DNA from: Glacieibacterium frigidum
Lineage (GTDB): Bacteria > Pseudomonadota > Alphaproteobacteria > Sphingomonadales > Sphingomonadaceae
Reading direction: 5' to 3'
Assembly (NCBI RefSeq): GCF_007097155.1
Contig: NZ_VJWA01000002.1
Span: 1,302,001 to 1,366,000, forward strand
DNA: 64,000 bases
Part shown: one piece after another, positions 10,336 through 19,598 of the stretch
How the letters are laid out: every line of letters starts with the position of its first letter
How positions within the stretch are numbered: position 1 is the stretch's first letter
Translations under genes and position numbers: made by a program
The notes under the pieces: model-generated
Databases searched by the model: none
Told to the model about the DNA's origin: nothing
Seen by the model: only the letters and a program-made list of their open reading frames with translations

Positions 10336-13300
10336 CTAGGCGGTTTTCCGATGAGCGAAGGCTGATAGGTTTAGTGTCAAACCCTGCAATATTCGCATCG
10401 CCTCCGGATCGTCGTCAGTGAGAAGCTCGACCAAATCTTCTTGGTCAGGTTGGCCAAGCGCCACGCGGTAGAGAAGCCGTTGGGTCTTCAACTTCGCAAA
10501 CCGATCGATGTCGCGGCTCTGTGGCAGGGCGAACAGGTGGCGTTTGAGCTCCGCGCCGGGCAGCGTCCACCAAGGCGTCAGGCCGGTCTCGTCATTCTTG
10601 AACGCCGTATTGGCGCTGGCCGCGACAGAGTCCCAGGGAGAGGTCCGATTGCGGCGGGCCTCGGTCAACCCATCCTTGCCCAGCTTTTCGGCGAGAGGGC
10701 GACGGACAGCGAGCCCGCCAAAGCGCTGCACGCGCCCCTCGCGCTGCTCGAGATCTACGGGACTTGAACACAGGTCCCAGTGACCGAGGCGGTCGCACCA
10801 GCTATGGAAATCGAGACCTTCCTGACCAACCGAGGTTGTCGCGAGGACATAGGGCCAGAAGGGCGTATTGAATGCACTCCTGATCTCCTCCGAGCGCGCG
10901 GGAGCCTGGTTGTCGTCGTTCTGCTCTTTCCTGAGAGACTCGCTTTCGGTTCCGCCGAACGGTACGGCCGCATGACATCGGATCCGGATTTTCTCCTTCT
11001 GCGCCTGCCCCTGAAAGCCAAACGTGCCGACGTTCGCTGATAGCGCCCCGGACAGATCGTCAACCAGACCGATCGAGCCCACCTTGGATTTGCGCAGCCA
11101 GAAATGCTCGTCGAGGACAGCCTCGAGACACCCTTCGACGCAGGCGCGCTGATACTTGGCCGTGGCGTCATCCCCTGGTAACACCGACCAGAACACAGGA
11201 CGATCAAGATAGGTGCGCAACTTCGTCCAGCAGAGCCGCGCCAGCTTGCGGTAATGCTGGTTCTTATAGTCAAACAGCTCCGGCAAGTGACGATACAGCG
11301 CGCGGCCCACGACGACGCCCGGCGCGCCGAGCGCCATGTCTACGAGAGCGTCGAGCTCCCATTTGCTGATCCAGCTAATCGGCTCCGCCTCTTGGCGTAG
11401 CTTGAGAAGAGACTGGAGCGCAGCGTCCTTGGGCGCCACCCATGCCCAAGCTTTCTGAATAGCGGCAAACTCGCGCGCGTGCGGTTGCTTCTGTGCGGCC
11501 TCGATAGCTGCCAGAACCGCCCACGCCGGCTTGCGACGACGATTGTCGCGCTTGTTCAGCGCTTCGCCCGCAATCGAGGCAGGGAGCGCTCGAATGATCT
11601 GTTGTCTTGCGCGCGCGCGGACATGCCTGATCGAAGCGCCATCGCGAACATCGAGCGGGTCAACAACGCGGATCAGGAACGGGCTCGGGTGAAAGAGCGC
11701 CAAGGTCGGTCCTTGGTTGGGCTTGGGATTGAGGTGGCGTTTCTTCCATGCATTCGCGTAGGGAAGGCTGCTCTTACCCACGAACTTGCGCTCGACCTCT
11801 AGGCTGACCAGTGCGGCGACGCTTTGTGGTGTCGCCCTGAACCGGCTGAAGATCAGCATCTTCTGAGGCTGCTCCACCTTTGCCCAAGGACCTACAGGAT
11901 CCCACCAAGGCAGCGATGGAAGGATCCAAGGCAATGCGAGCGCATCGGTCGGTACAATATCGCTGAGCGCACGAAGTTTGGCGCTCCCCCAGGCATCCTT
12001 CGGGGGCTTGGTCCAGGTTGTGACGCCGAGGCGCGGGACATTGCGCGTCGCCGGGAACTGCACACCGCGCGTGATCTGATAGCGGTCACCCAGCGCCTGA
12101 GCCGGTAGGGGAACAGACAGCCAATAGGCGATCGTCGCGGTCTTCAGATTCCTGGGCACTTCGGCGGTGAAGTGCCGATAGACATCCAAATCGTGTGGTT
12201 CGATCCGAACGGGCTTGGGCGGCGGTTCATTTCCTTCCCGAGATGCCGGTCGTTCGGTCCGAGACATGAGCGGCGTTAGCAGCGCCTCAAGTCGATGCTT
12301 GATCGTCTCGGCCTCGCCGATCGCCGCCTGACGGCTCTCGACCGGCAAACGCCCAATCACGTGAAGCAGATTCCCAAACCGACGGAATTGTACCTCAGCC
12401 TCTGCGCGCACCTCGGCACCACCAAGAAATGCGATGAGATTGAACAGTTCGACGTGGGGCGCAGCGCCCGAACCGGTCTCCCACCGCTCTGCGTAAAATC
12501 GATACGGAGTGGCGGAAAGCAACAGGATAGGCGGCGGCGTCGCATCGTCCTTGCCTTCGAGCAACTGGCGCGCAAGCGGATTGTCGTCGCCCGAATCGAG
12601 CAGCTCTCGGTAGCATTGAAACTCATCGAGAATTACGAGATCGGGTGTCGCGGAATCGAGCGCTGCCTGCGCCAGCGCCTTGCGCATCATGCCGACGATG
12701 TGGCCGTCCGAAAATGTCGTGTCCCTGACCGCCCGCGAGATTGTCTCGCGCGCAGGCTTGCCAAATTCAGCCCTTAGTGCCCGGCCATAGGCGGTCTTGA
12801 AAGCGACCGATGCGTGTTCGAACTTCCGCTGGGCTTCGGTGAGCGCCCAGCCCCAACCTGTACTGGCACCGTGCTCGATGAAGCCATCTGGAAACGTGTC
12901 GGTCAGACCGGGATAAATTTCGTCGAGCAGCAGCTTGATAAAGGCGCGCTCGACCGCTTTACCGCCGTAGAGGCGCTTCTTGCTGGAGAAAGACGTGTGC
13001 GGCGTGAACGCGTAAAGCCGTAAACTGCTGCTACGCTTCTCTTCGAAAGGGATGAGGCCCACGCGATCGATCTTGGAGAGCGCCGCGTCGGCGGCATCAT
13101 CGTCCAGGAAACGAAGCAGCTCGAACTTGTTCTGGTCAGCAACCTTCTGACCGCTCGAGATGTAATAGACCGTGAACTTGCGGGCTTTGCGGGAGAGCGC
13201 CGCGAGCGTGTCGCGGGCGACAACGGTCTTGCCGAGACCGACCTCGTCCGCAACTAGGAACCGGCGACGCCGATTTCCGCCGGCAAGGGCTTCTGAGGCT

Positions 13301-13344
13301 GCTGCGACCGTGGCCTGCTGGAAAGGCTTGGACGGGGCGCTCAT
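10336..13344 (-). CDS. SNF2/DEAD-type helicase of a three-gene defence operon (ZacC-like)
   Basis: 1002 residues. Superfamily 2 helicase motifs are clear: Walker A VADEVGLGKT at residues 31-40, DEFQC as motif II near residue 240, LLLSATPYRF as motif III near 275, and a C-terminal RecA-like domain with TSVGQEGLDFH and LEQREGRVQRFGG (motifs V and VI). Long insertions separate the two halves. It is the last gene of an operon with a PLD-type nuclease (ATGA overlap) and a DUF6361 protein. From memory this trio matches the Azaca system (ZacA, ZacB, ZacC) described in antiphage screens; I could not verify this by search. A role as the DNA-translocating motor of a nuclease complex is inferred. Confidence 0.8.
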   Translation of the reverse strand: MSAPSKPFQQATVAAASEALAGGNRRRRFLVADEVGLGKTVVARDTLAALSRKARKFTVYYISSGQKVADQNKFELLRFLDDDAADAALSKIDRVGLIPFEEKRSSSLRLYAFTPHTSFSSKKRLYGGKAVERAFIKLLLDEIYPGLTDTFPDGFIEHGASTGWGWALTEAQRKFEHASVAFKTAYGRALRAEFGKPARETISRAVRDTTFSDGHIVGMMRKALAQAALDSATPDLVILDEFQCYRELLDSGDDNPLARQLLEGKDDATPPPILLLSATPYRFYAERWETGSGAAPHVELFNLIAFLGGAEVRAEAEVQFRRFGNLLHVIGRLPVESRQAAIGEAETIKHRLEALLTPLMSRTERPASREGNEPPPKPVRIEPHDLDVYRHFTAEVPRNLKTATIAYWLSVPLPAQALGDRYQITRGVQFPATRNVPRLGVTTWTKPPKDAWGSAKLRALSDIVPTDALALPWILPSLPWWDPVGPWAKVEQPQKMLIFSRFRATPQSVAALVSLEVERKFVGKSSLPYANAWKKRHLNPKPNQGPTLALFHPSPFLIRVVDPLDVRDGASIRHVRARARQQIIRALPASIAGEALNKRDNRRRKPAWAVLAAIEAAQKQPHAREFAAIQKAWAWVAPKDAALQSLLKLRQEAEPISWISKWELDALVDMALGAPGVVVGRALYRHLPELFDYKNQHYRKLARLCWTKLRTYLDRPVFWSVLPGDDATAKYQRACVEGCLEAVLDEHFWLRKSKVGSIGLVDDLSGALSANVGTFGFQGQAQKEKIRIRCHAAVPFGGTESESLRKEQNDDNQAPARSEEIRSAFNTPFWPYVLATTSVGQEGLDFHSWCDRLGHWDLCSSPVDLEQREGRVQRFGGLAVRRPLAEKLGKDGLTEARRNRTSPWDSVAASANTAFKNDETGLTPWWTLPGAELKRHLFALPQSRDIDRFAKLKTQRLLYRVALGQPDQEDLVELLTDDDPEAMRILQGLTLNLSAFAHRKTA

Positions 13345-15149
13345 GCGAAGAGCTGCGTGCGGGCGATCGCCCAGATTTGGGCGAGTTCGTTCAGATCCTT
13401 CTTCTCGGAAGCGCTAAGGTTTCCGTCATGGGCGAGCAACGCTTCGACATAGGGTCTGAAATGCTTGTCGACCCTCTTAAATGCCTTTTCGTCGCGCGCC
13501 CATGCGGTGAGTATGTCTTCGAGCGTCAAACGGCCATAGCCCAACGCCTCGCGCCCCTTGGCCGCGCCTCCCAGGTCTTCGTCCCAGGCGACGTCGCCGA
13601 CCGGGACTGTCTCGCCGCCGAGCATCGCACGCATCCATTCGTGGAAGGCACGCAGGCCCATATGGCTGGCGAGCGCGGCAAGGTCGCGCTTCTCATCGAG
13701 TGGCGGATCGACTTCGACACGCTGCATCCATCGCACTGAGTTTTGTGTGGAGGACACACGGACCTGAATGAACGCGGATTGGACGGACAGTGGGATCGTC
13801 CCGAGATCGAGCCGAACGCCGTCCTTGGGCCATGCGAGAAGATCGCCATTGGCGTGACCCGCAGCCAGATGGTGGCTCTCTTCAGCTAATAACGGCAGCG
13901 ATCTCGCATCCAGAACGAAGCGATCACCGTCACGATGCAGGATCGGATCCCAACAGGCCATGAGCGCTTTGCGCGAATCCTCAAGCGCATCGGCTTCGCT
14001 GGTGTCGGCGGACTTAACTAGCGCGAGCTCTCCGATCGTGACCGGGGTGGCCTTACCGATCAGGAAGGCGAGGCCGGGATTGAAGGCCTCTTCGGCCTCG
14101 AGCTCGACCATGACTTCGGAATTCCGACCCGACCAGGCGCGATCGGTCGCGTTAGCGCTGCCAACCCGGACTATCGTGGTGTCACCCTGATGAAAGGCGA
14201 AGAGCTTGGCATGGAGCGCGAGTGGCTGCGGTTCGGCTTCGTCGTCCTCAGAAGGCGAGGTCCGGGGCGCTTCCGGAGCTTTCTCCTCGGTAGCATCATC
14301 TGGCGCCGCGTAAGCGAGTAAATTCGAAAAGGCTGCGAGCGGCGCCCCCGACCGGTTCGCCATGTCGATCAGCGCTGGCATCGACGACACCAGGGTTCGT
14401 GCACCCTCCGGACCCCAGCGCCCAGCCTCTTTCAGAAAGTCCGATGAGAGGAAGGGGCTGACGATCGTGAGACCGTCGATCGCGCCGGCCGGTGGCTCAA
14501 CGGCGAGACCAACGCCCTCATAGAGCCCATCCAGGAGCGCGCGCATCCGGAAGCCCTCGGGCGCCTTCCACCAGACCGCGTCCAGTTCTTCGCTGATCGC
14601 CGACGCATCCGGCCGCCCGGCGACCTTGGCAAGGCCGGCGCCAAGATTCCCAACCCCTTCGAGCCGCGCCCTGCCTTTGCCGCGCTTTGGATGTCCGTCG
14701 AGAAGTATGCCCACTTCGAGATTTTGGGAGCGAGTAAGGTTCCGGCTACCGATCCACAGTCTCCAGCGCAACGGGCCCTTCGGGCTGCCGTAGGCCACCA
14801 ATGCGATCTTGGGATGCCAGCTGCGTACCCGCTCGTCATGCGCTTGTTCGATCACGAATTGGTCGAGGATTCCCGCGATGCGCGGTAGCGTAACTGGCCG
14901 CGCAATCCTTCCGCGCTGAATGATTATTCGCACGTGGTCTCGGAGCTGATCGACGGCTTCCGCGAAATCGATCGCGGTGCCGCTGCCCTGCTCGTTGTTG
15001 CGACCGATCAACGCCAGCAGCATCGCTGCGATGGCCGACAGGTCTACGGAATAGGTCGCGAACAATGCCAGCCGGACGGTCTCACCGCGCTCGGGGCGAA
15101 GCTCGTCGAGATAGGGTTGCCCGGGCCATGCAGGCGGTCGCTCTTTCAC
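13341..15149 (-). CDS. phospholipase D-fold nuclease of the same defence operon (ZacB-like)
   Basis: 602 residues with two HKD-type motifs, as expected for a PLD-superfamily enzyme working as an internal dimer. The first has WHPKIALVAYGS followed by WIGSRNLTRSQN (around residues 140-175). The second has LHAKLFAFHQ followed by VGSANATDRAW and an acidic NSEVMVELE (around 310-345). Such domains act as nucleases in several defence systems, including DISARM. It overlaps the downstream helicase gene and the upstream DUF6361 gene by four bases each (ATGA), so the three proteins are made in a coupled way. Substrate and specificity are unknown. Confidence 0.8.
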   Translation of the reverse strand: MKERPPAWPGQPYLDELRPERGETVRLALFATYSVDLSAIAAMLLALIGRNNEQGSGTAIDFAEAVDQLRDHVRIIIQRGRIARPVTLPRIAGILDQFVIEQAHDERVRSWHPKIALVAYGSPKGPLRWRLWIGSRNLTRSQNLEVGILLDGHPKRGKGRARLEGVGNLGAGLAKVAGRPDASAISEELDAVWWKAPEGFRMRALLDGLYEGVGLAVEPPAGAIDGLTIVSPFLSSDFLKEAGRWGPEGARTLVSSMPALIDMANRSGAPLAAFSNLLAYAAPDDATEEKAPEAPRTSPSEDDEAEPQPLALHAKLFAFHQGDTTIVRVGSANATDRAWSGRNSEVMVELEAEEAFNPGLAFLIGKATPVTIGELALVKSADTSEADALEDSRKALMACWDPILHRDGDRFVLDARSLPLLAEESHHLAAGHANGDLLAWPKDGVRLDLGTIPLSVQSAFIQVRVSSTQNSVRWMQRVEVDPPLDEKRDLAALASHMGLRAFHEWMRAMLGGETVPVGDVAWDEDLGGAAKGREALGYGRLTLEDILTAWARDEKAFKRVDKHFRPYVEALLAHDGNLSASEKKDLNELAQIWAIARTQLFA

Positions 15150-16360
15150 GCGACGTCCTCCAAATCTCGAAGCAAGCGTTTCACGTTATCCCAACGGTAG
15201 TGGAGGGGCTGCGCATAGCCGTGCTTGTCGCCCTGCCACTCCATGCGTCGATCGACGCCGAACTGATTGTTCGCGAGACGGGCCCGGTCGCCTTTCCGGC
15301 TATACTCAGCCCGTTCATAGACGCCGAGCAAGGGCGCGGGATTTTTTTTCTTCGAGCGGACCCAGGCAATGGTCTCGCGAAGCACCGCCTCGACTGCCGT
15401 GGGCAGGTGACCGACATCCTCGAGGAAGCGAGCAAAGTCTAGGGCGGCGGCCTGCACCCCCCATTTATCCACGACGTCTACCAAATCTTTGCGGTGCAGA
15501 TTCTCCTGAGGCCGCTTGTCACGTTCTTCCTTCACCGATTCGACCAAAGCTGCATAGACGGCCCGGCCGATTGCCGAGAGCGCTGCCGCCTGCCCCGCAC
15601 GCCTGAGACGTGCCGCTTCCTTGCCAGCTAAGCCGAGAATCTCGTCGTCCCAACTACGCTCGGCCTCTTTCAAAGGGCGGCCGACGAGCTTAGCCAACAA
15701 CGAGGGTTCGCTCGGGTCGGTTGGAGATCGGACCGCGCGAAGCTTTCGTGCCAAGAATGCTCGCTCATCAGAACTGAGTTCGAGCGTCATCTTGCCGTTG
15801 CTTTCCCAATCTAGCGGAGCATCGATCAGGCCCGTGATCGGCCACGCGATCGTCTCGAGGGGCTTGCCGTCATCATCATGCAGGGCTCGTTTGCTTCCGC
15901 CCGCGAGCAGCCTCGCCATATCGGGACGGCTCCATTGGCGTCCGTCGGGCCGCGCTGCAATTAGTCCCCATTTTGCGAGCGCCGTCCAATAAACATAAGC
16001 CGGCGGCTGGCTGATGGCGCGCGGATAGACTTCGCCGCCGATCACGCCGTCTGGCTCGCCCTCACCGTCCTTGTACTGAAGGCGGCCGGTCAGCCGATGC
16101 TCAAGATCGATGAATGCCTGAGCGAAGTCCTTTGGGGCGGGACGCTTCGCTCGCAGGCTCTGATAGAGCCATGGAATGAGGAGGGTGTAGCGTAGCCGGG
16201 TGTGCAAGACCGACGTGCCCGGGAAGAGATGGTCCGCGTAGCGCTGGTGGACGATCAGGAAGCCGACCTCGTCACGGACGCCGGCGTTGGCGCCGAACAT
16301 CATCCGCTCTGCTTGCCCGAGCGCCGTTCGCGACAGGAACGTAAATCCAAAAGACGACAA
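15146..16360 (-). CDS. DUF6361 family protein, first gene of the helicase/PLD operon (ZacA-like)
   Basis: 404 residues. The opening (MSSFGFTFLSRTALGQAERMM) and the segment GTSVLHTRLRYTLLIPWLYQ are the marks by which I recognise DUF6361; most of the rest is helical and charged, ending in an Arg/Lys-rich part. No catalytic motif is visible. DUF6361 proteins occur next to PLD nucleases and large helicases, and I recall this set as the Azaca system, so a recognition or scaffold role is possible but not shown. It is the promoter-proximal gene. The 477 bases upstream (16361-16837) hold no gene I can support and must carry the promoter of this operon and probably that of the MazG-like gene on the other strand. 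Confidence 0.72.
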   Translation of the reverse strand: MSSFGFTFLSRTALGQAERMMFGANAGVRDEVGFLIVHQRYADHLFPGTSVLHTRLRYTLLIPWLYQSLRAKRPAPKDFAQAFIDLEHRLTGRLQYKDGEGEPDGVIGGEVYPRAISQPPAYVYWTALAKWGLIAARPDGRQWSRPDMARLLAGGSKRALHDDDGKPLETIAWPITGLIDAPLDWESNGKMTLELSSDERAFLARKLRAVRSPTDPSEPSLLAKLVGRPLKEAERSWDDEILGLAGKEAARLRRAGQAAALSAIGRAVYAALVESVKEERDKRPQENLHRKDLVDVVDKWGVQAAALDFARFLEDVGHLPTAVEAVLRETIAWVRSKKKNPAPLLGVYERAEYSRKGDRARLANNQFGVDRRMEWQGDKHGYAQPLHYRWDNVKRLLRDLEDVA

Positions 16361-16837
16361 GCGACGGCTCCCCCAGAACGCAGCGGATCGGAAAGTTGTT
16401 TGACGCCAGTCAGGACGACAGGCTTCCTACTTATAGTGTGGCCTGCACGCGGCGGCGCGATCAACCCCCTCGTCCGCGCCATTGTTTGATCTGACTGTAC
16501 CCCGCCAACGCTCGGGGCGCCTCAATTCCGAATTCTCCAGGCGTCGATGACCAGAGGCGTTCGTGACGCCGAGGTCGAAGACTGGTGGCACGTGAATACC
16601 CCGGACAATGGGCGCTCGGACACGAAACGCAACATCGCCTACCTGCGAGCCTATCGCCGGATCGCGACAGGAGGCCACCTCTATGCCACGGGCATCTTGC
16701 TCGACCGGTCACGACTTTGGATGGATCGCTCGGTTATCAGCCGCCTTACGCGCGACGGCTATCCGCCCTGCAGTCGGCGCGCTTGGTGTCCTATACAGTC
16801 TTGTGCATTATGGCCGGAACTGAATGGCGCGGGTGAA

Positions 16838-17203
16838 GTGTCGGTAACTCGGTATCAGCGACAGGTGGAAGAATGGCTAGTCGCCTGCTTCCCTGCGACC
16901 GTCGCGAGAGATCGGAACGAGCGGACCCATCGCTTTCTCGAAGAGGCGCTGGAGCTCGCGCAGGCGAACGGCTGTACGCGTGAGCAGGCCGGGGCCCTTG
17001 TCGACTACGTCTATGGGCGGCCGGAAGGCCGACCGGAGCTCGAGGTCGGCGGTGTGATGGTCACGCTGGCCAGCCTATGCAGCGCCAGCGGGATCGACAT
17101 GCAAGACGCCGGCGATGCGGAACTGCGCCGGAATTGGGAACGCATCGACACGATCCGTCAGAAGCAGGCATCTAAGCCGCCAGGCTCGCCCCTTCCTGAA
17201 TGA
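16838..17203 (+). CDS. MazG-like nucleoside triphosphate pyrophosphohydrolase
   Basis: 121 residues from the GTG at 16838 (SVTRYQRQVEEWL follows); the open frame continues upstream to 16547 but the extra part does not look like protein. The core has the all-alpha NTP-PPase signature: ERTHRFLEEALELAQANG with the two glutamates that bind metal, and later PELEVGGVMVTLASL with a further acidic residue. MazG-like enzymes hydrolyse (d)NTPs to monophosphates and often come from phages, where they adjust nucleotide pools or (p)ppGpp. Here it sits beside a TS-like and an aGPT-type gene, so a role in removing a modified or unwanted dNTP is an attractive but unproven idea. No strong ribosome binding site is visible. 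Confidence 0.75.
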   Translation: MSVTRYQRQVEEWLVACFPATVARDRNERTHRFLEEALELAQANGCTREQAGALVDYVYGRPEGRPELEVGGVMVTLASLCSASGIDMQDAGDAELRRNWERIDTIRQKQASKPPGSPLPE

Positions 17204-17243
17204 CCGCAGGATGCTCGCTTCAGGCATGCCGTGACGCCGGAAG

Positions 17244-17579
17244 GTGGCGCGCTTGATCGTGTCCTATGAAACGCCGGCGCTCCAGCAGGCCTGCTTCTCG
17301 CTGGAGGTGGCGGAAGCAGAGTATGGCGCTGTCCACGCCCAAGCGCTCATCGCGCTCATTGCCGACATCGAGGCGTTCGAGAACGTAGCGGAACTTGCCG
17401 ACTTCTGGGGTGACGAGCTGCTCGTCACGATTGACGATTCACTTTCTCTTCCCATCGGTGCACACTATCGCGCATCGCTCGCTGCCGTCGGGACCCGCTA
17501 CCGACGGGATGCCGGTGGTCGCGTGGTCTTGTCGAGCGTTACGAGGTTGAAGCTGTTGGCGATCACGGGGTGTCAATGA
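17244..17579 (+). CDS. HigB/RelE-like toxin candidate
   Basis: 111 residues starting with GTG at 17244 (GGAAG just upstream). The small size, an N-terminal strand (LIVSYETP), a helix pair, and a late strand region with YRASLAAVGTRYRR together with tight coupling to an XRE-type gene suggest a RelE/HigB-fold member. However, it is longer and more acidic in the middle than classic toxins, and I cannot point to the catalytic residues. Its stop overlaps the ATG (17576) of the following gene, and a GTG start for that gene lies inside this one at 17570. If it is a toxin, the XRE-ImmA protein would be the antitoxin or regulator; an alternative is a small partner of the metallopeptidase. Confidence 0.5.
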   Translation: MARLIVSYETPALQQACFSLEVAEAEYGAVHAQALIALIADIEAFENVAELADFWGDELLVTIDDSLSLPIGAHYRASLAAVGTRYRRDAGGRVVLSSVTRLKLLAITGCQ

Positions 17580-18673
17580 CAAGCGAACAGCGCACCACGG
17601 CCGATTGGTTCTCGAAGCCCGGTGACACGCTGCGCACCCTCATGCAGCGACGGGAGATCACCGCGAACGAACTTTCGCGGCATGTGGGCGGTCCAGCGGT
17701 CATGCGCGGCCTGCTTGACGGTTCACATCCCATCGATGTCGATGTCGCTGGAAGCCTCGCCTCGGCACTCGGAGGGACCCAGTCCTTCTGGCTCAAGCGG
17801 CAGGCGAGCTACGAGGAGGCCCTCGACCGGGCCGTCGTCGCAGCGGCGTCAACGGAAGCTGCCGACTGGCTCGAGCGAGTGCCGGCCCCGGGCGCGCGTC
17901 GCGGCCGCAGATTGGACGAGGTGGCAGTGCGCGAGGAACTCCGCCGGCGCATATCCTTCTTCAACGTGCCGACCATGCGAAGCTGGCAGGCGCGCTATGG
18001 GCGCCTGTGTACGGATACTCGCTTCCGGACGTCCGGTAGTTTCTCGTCCTCCGACCCTGCGGTACTGCTTTGGCTGCGCCGGGGCGAGCTGGAGGCGGAC
18101 TTATTGTCCACTCGGCTCTGGAACGCAGAAAACCTGCGCGACCGTGTAATTGAGATCAGGAAGCTATCGAGGATCAGCCAGCCGGCTCGCTTCCTTCCTA
18201 AGCTCAGGACACTGTGTGCCGAGGCCGGCGTTGCCGTGGTCGTCGTTAAGACGCCCCCGGGCTGCCATGCCAGCGGCGCTAGCCGTCTTGTGACCGCCGA
18301 CAAGGCGATGATGCTCCTCAGCTTCCGGCATCGGGCGGACGACCAGTTCTGGTTCACCGTGTTCCACGAGATTGGCCATCTGGTCCTGCACGGCGCGAAG
18401 ACGTTCGTCGACGAGGACGCTACCCCGGATGACGATTGCGAGCGCGAGGCCAACCACTTCGCGAGCCAATGCATCGTTCCTGAAAACCGGCTTTCGGAGT
18501 TCGAGAGCCTGCGGCCCGACCGCGACGCCATCCTGCGGTACAGCGTGTCGGTCGGCGTGGCGCCCGGCCTTACTGTTGGGCAGATGCAGCATCGGCGCAT
18601 GATCGAGCGCAACCGACTTAATATGTTGAAGCGTCGTTGGACTTGGGACGAAATCGATCCCGCCCTCGTCTAG
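17570..18673 (+). CDS. XRE-family regulator fused to ImmA/IrrE metallopeptidase
   Basis: 367 residues from the GTG at 17570; the ATG at 17576 would remove only two residues. The N-terminal part (about residues 18-80) has a HigA-like helix-turn-helix: ITANELSRHVGGPAVMRGLL and DVDVAGSLASALG, followed by SFWLKRQASYEEAL. The C-terminal half holds a gluzincin motif HEIGH (266-270) with the family pattern FHEIGHLVLHG, and a later glutamate in DCEREANHFASQ as possible third zinc ligand. In phages and ICEs, ImmA/IrrE proteases cleave a repressor to switch genes on. Overlap with the HigB-like gene indicates a coupled pair. It ends four bases before the convergent aGPT-type gene. Confidence 0.82.
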   Translation: MSMTSEQRTTADWFSKPGDTLRTLMQRREITANELSRHVGGPAVMRGLLDGSHPIDVDVAGSLASALGGTQSFWLKRQASYEEALDRAVVAAASTEAADWLERVPAPGARRGRRLDEVAVREELRRRISFFNVPTMRSWQARYGRLCTDTRFRTSGSFSSSDPAVLLWLRRGELEADLLSTRLWNAENLRDRVIEIRKLSRISQPARFLPKLRTLCAEAGVAVVVVKTPPGCHASGASRLVTADKAMMLLSFRHRADDQFWFTVFHEIGHLVLHGAKTFVDEDATPDDDCEREANHFASQCIVPENRLSEFESLRPDRDAILRYSVSVGVAPGLTVGQMQHRRMIERNRLNMLKRRWTWDEIDPALV

Positions 18674-18677
18674 CGCG

Positions 18678-19598
18678 TCACCCCTTAAAGTGAACGAAAC
18701 GCAGGGGACTCTTCTGCCAGTTGCAGAGCGCGTCCTCCATAACTTCCATTCCCACCTGCAAATCCTTGTCGAGTTCGTCGAGCATGGCTTGCAGCGCCGC
18801 GATCGATACGCCTGAGCGGTGCTGCCCGGTGAACAGCAGGCTGACGCCAGACCGAGGTCCCGTGGCTCCATCGAGGTACGCGGATCCTGGGATGATCGGC
18901 ACTAGGCCATAGCGGCCAAGCAACATCAGGTAGTCGAAGCGTGCCAGCCGTCCGAAGCTGATGACCGGCATCTCGCGGTAGAGGACATCAAAGATGACAC
19001 GAGGGTCGTTTCCCGCTCGACGTACGAGGTCAGCAAAGAAGCGACCATGGCCATTCTGCCCGATCCACCCGACATAATCCGCAACGACGCGGGCCATGTT
19101 GCGGTTCGCGGTGGGCCGGAGGCTTTCGTACTTGCGGTGGTTGCCGAACTTACCCCCCACTGCTTCCCAGTTCGTGGCAAGCCAAGCCGAGAAGGCCGCC
19201 GGGCTTCCGCTTACCGATGCCCAATCCCATGTTCCGTGGCCTAGTCGGCCGTAGACGTCGGCCAGCCGCTTCCAGCCGCTGTCCGCCGGTCGAGCGAAGT
19301 GGGTCATAAGGAATATTAGCCAAGCCGCCTCGTCTACGTTGCCGGTCTGCGCATGGAAGGCGACTGCCCGCTCGGGATCGAACCCCGGAGAATTCGGGTC
19401 GGCACGGAACGCCGCAACCGGCCGACGCTGGACTGCGTTGTAATATGACTCCCGGCGAAGGCTCGCGACAAACTGGAGAGACAGCGCCTCCAAAGCGCGA
19501 GCGTCTGCTATGCCCGGCAGCGCTCGCGCCCCCGCTGCATGTCGTCGAAGCGCGTCGGAGATGCGCAGCCGCTCATGGTCCCACGAAGGCCACATCAC
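18678..19598 (-). CDS. aGPT-Pplase-like protein (alpha-glutamyl/putrescinyl thymine pyrophosphorylase, clade 3 type)
   Basis: 306 residues from the GTG at 19598 (an ATG follows directly at 19595). I recognise the family by AWLIFLMTHF, the repeated DVYGRLGHGTWDW and FGNHRKYESLRPT, and an all-helical character related to HhH base-excision glycosylases. In phages such as phiW-14 and SP10, enzymes of this group are predicted to replace a pyrophosphate on 5-hydroxymethyluracil in DNA by putrescine or glutamate, giving hypermodified thymine. The upstream gene is a TS homologue that could make the hydroxymethylated base, and the two overlap, so a shared pathway is likely. No 5-hmdU DNA kinase is seen nearby, so the bacterial pair may act differently, for instance on phage modified bases. 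Confidence 0.68.
   Translation of the reverse strand: MMWPSWDHERLRISDALRRHAAGARALPGIADARALEALSLQFVASLRRESYYNAVQRRPVAAFRADPNSPGFDPERAVAFHAQTGNVDEAAWLIFLMTHFARPADSGWKRLADVYGRLGHGTWDWASVSGSPAAFSAWLATNWEAVGGKFGNHRKYESLRPTANRNMARVVADYVGWIGQNGHGRFFADLVRRAGNDPRVIFDVLYREMPVISFGRLARFDYLMLLGRYGLVPIIPGSAYLDGATGPRSGVSLLFTGQHRSGVSIAALQAMLDELDKDLQVGMEVMEDALCNWQKSPLRFVHFKG

Noticed and set aside
10336-16360. DISARM system
   Set aside because: A helicase and a PLD protein are present, but there is no DUF1998 (DrmB) protein and no DISARM methyltransferase; DUF6361 points elsewhere.
16547-16837. N-terminal extension of the MazG-like protein
   Set aside because: The upstream part of the open frame has no similarity to the family and the typical family start VTRYQRQVEEWL lies at the GTG at 16838.
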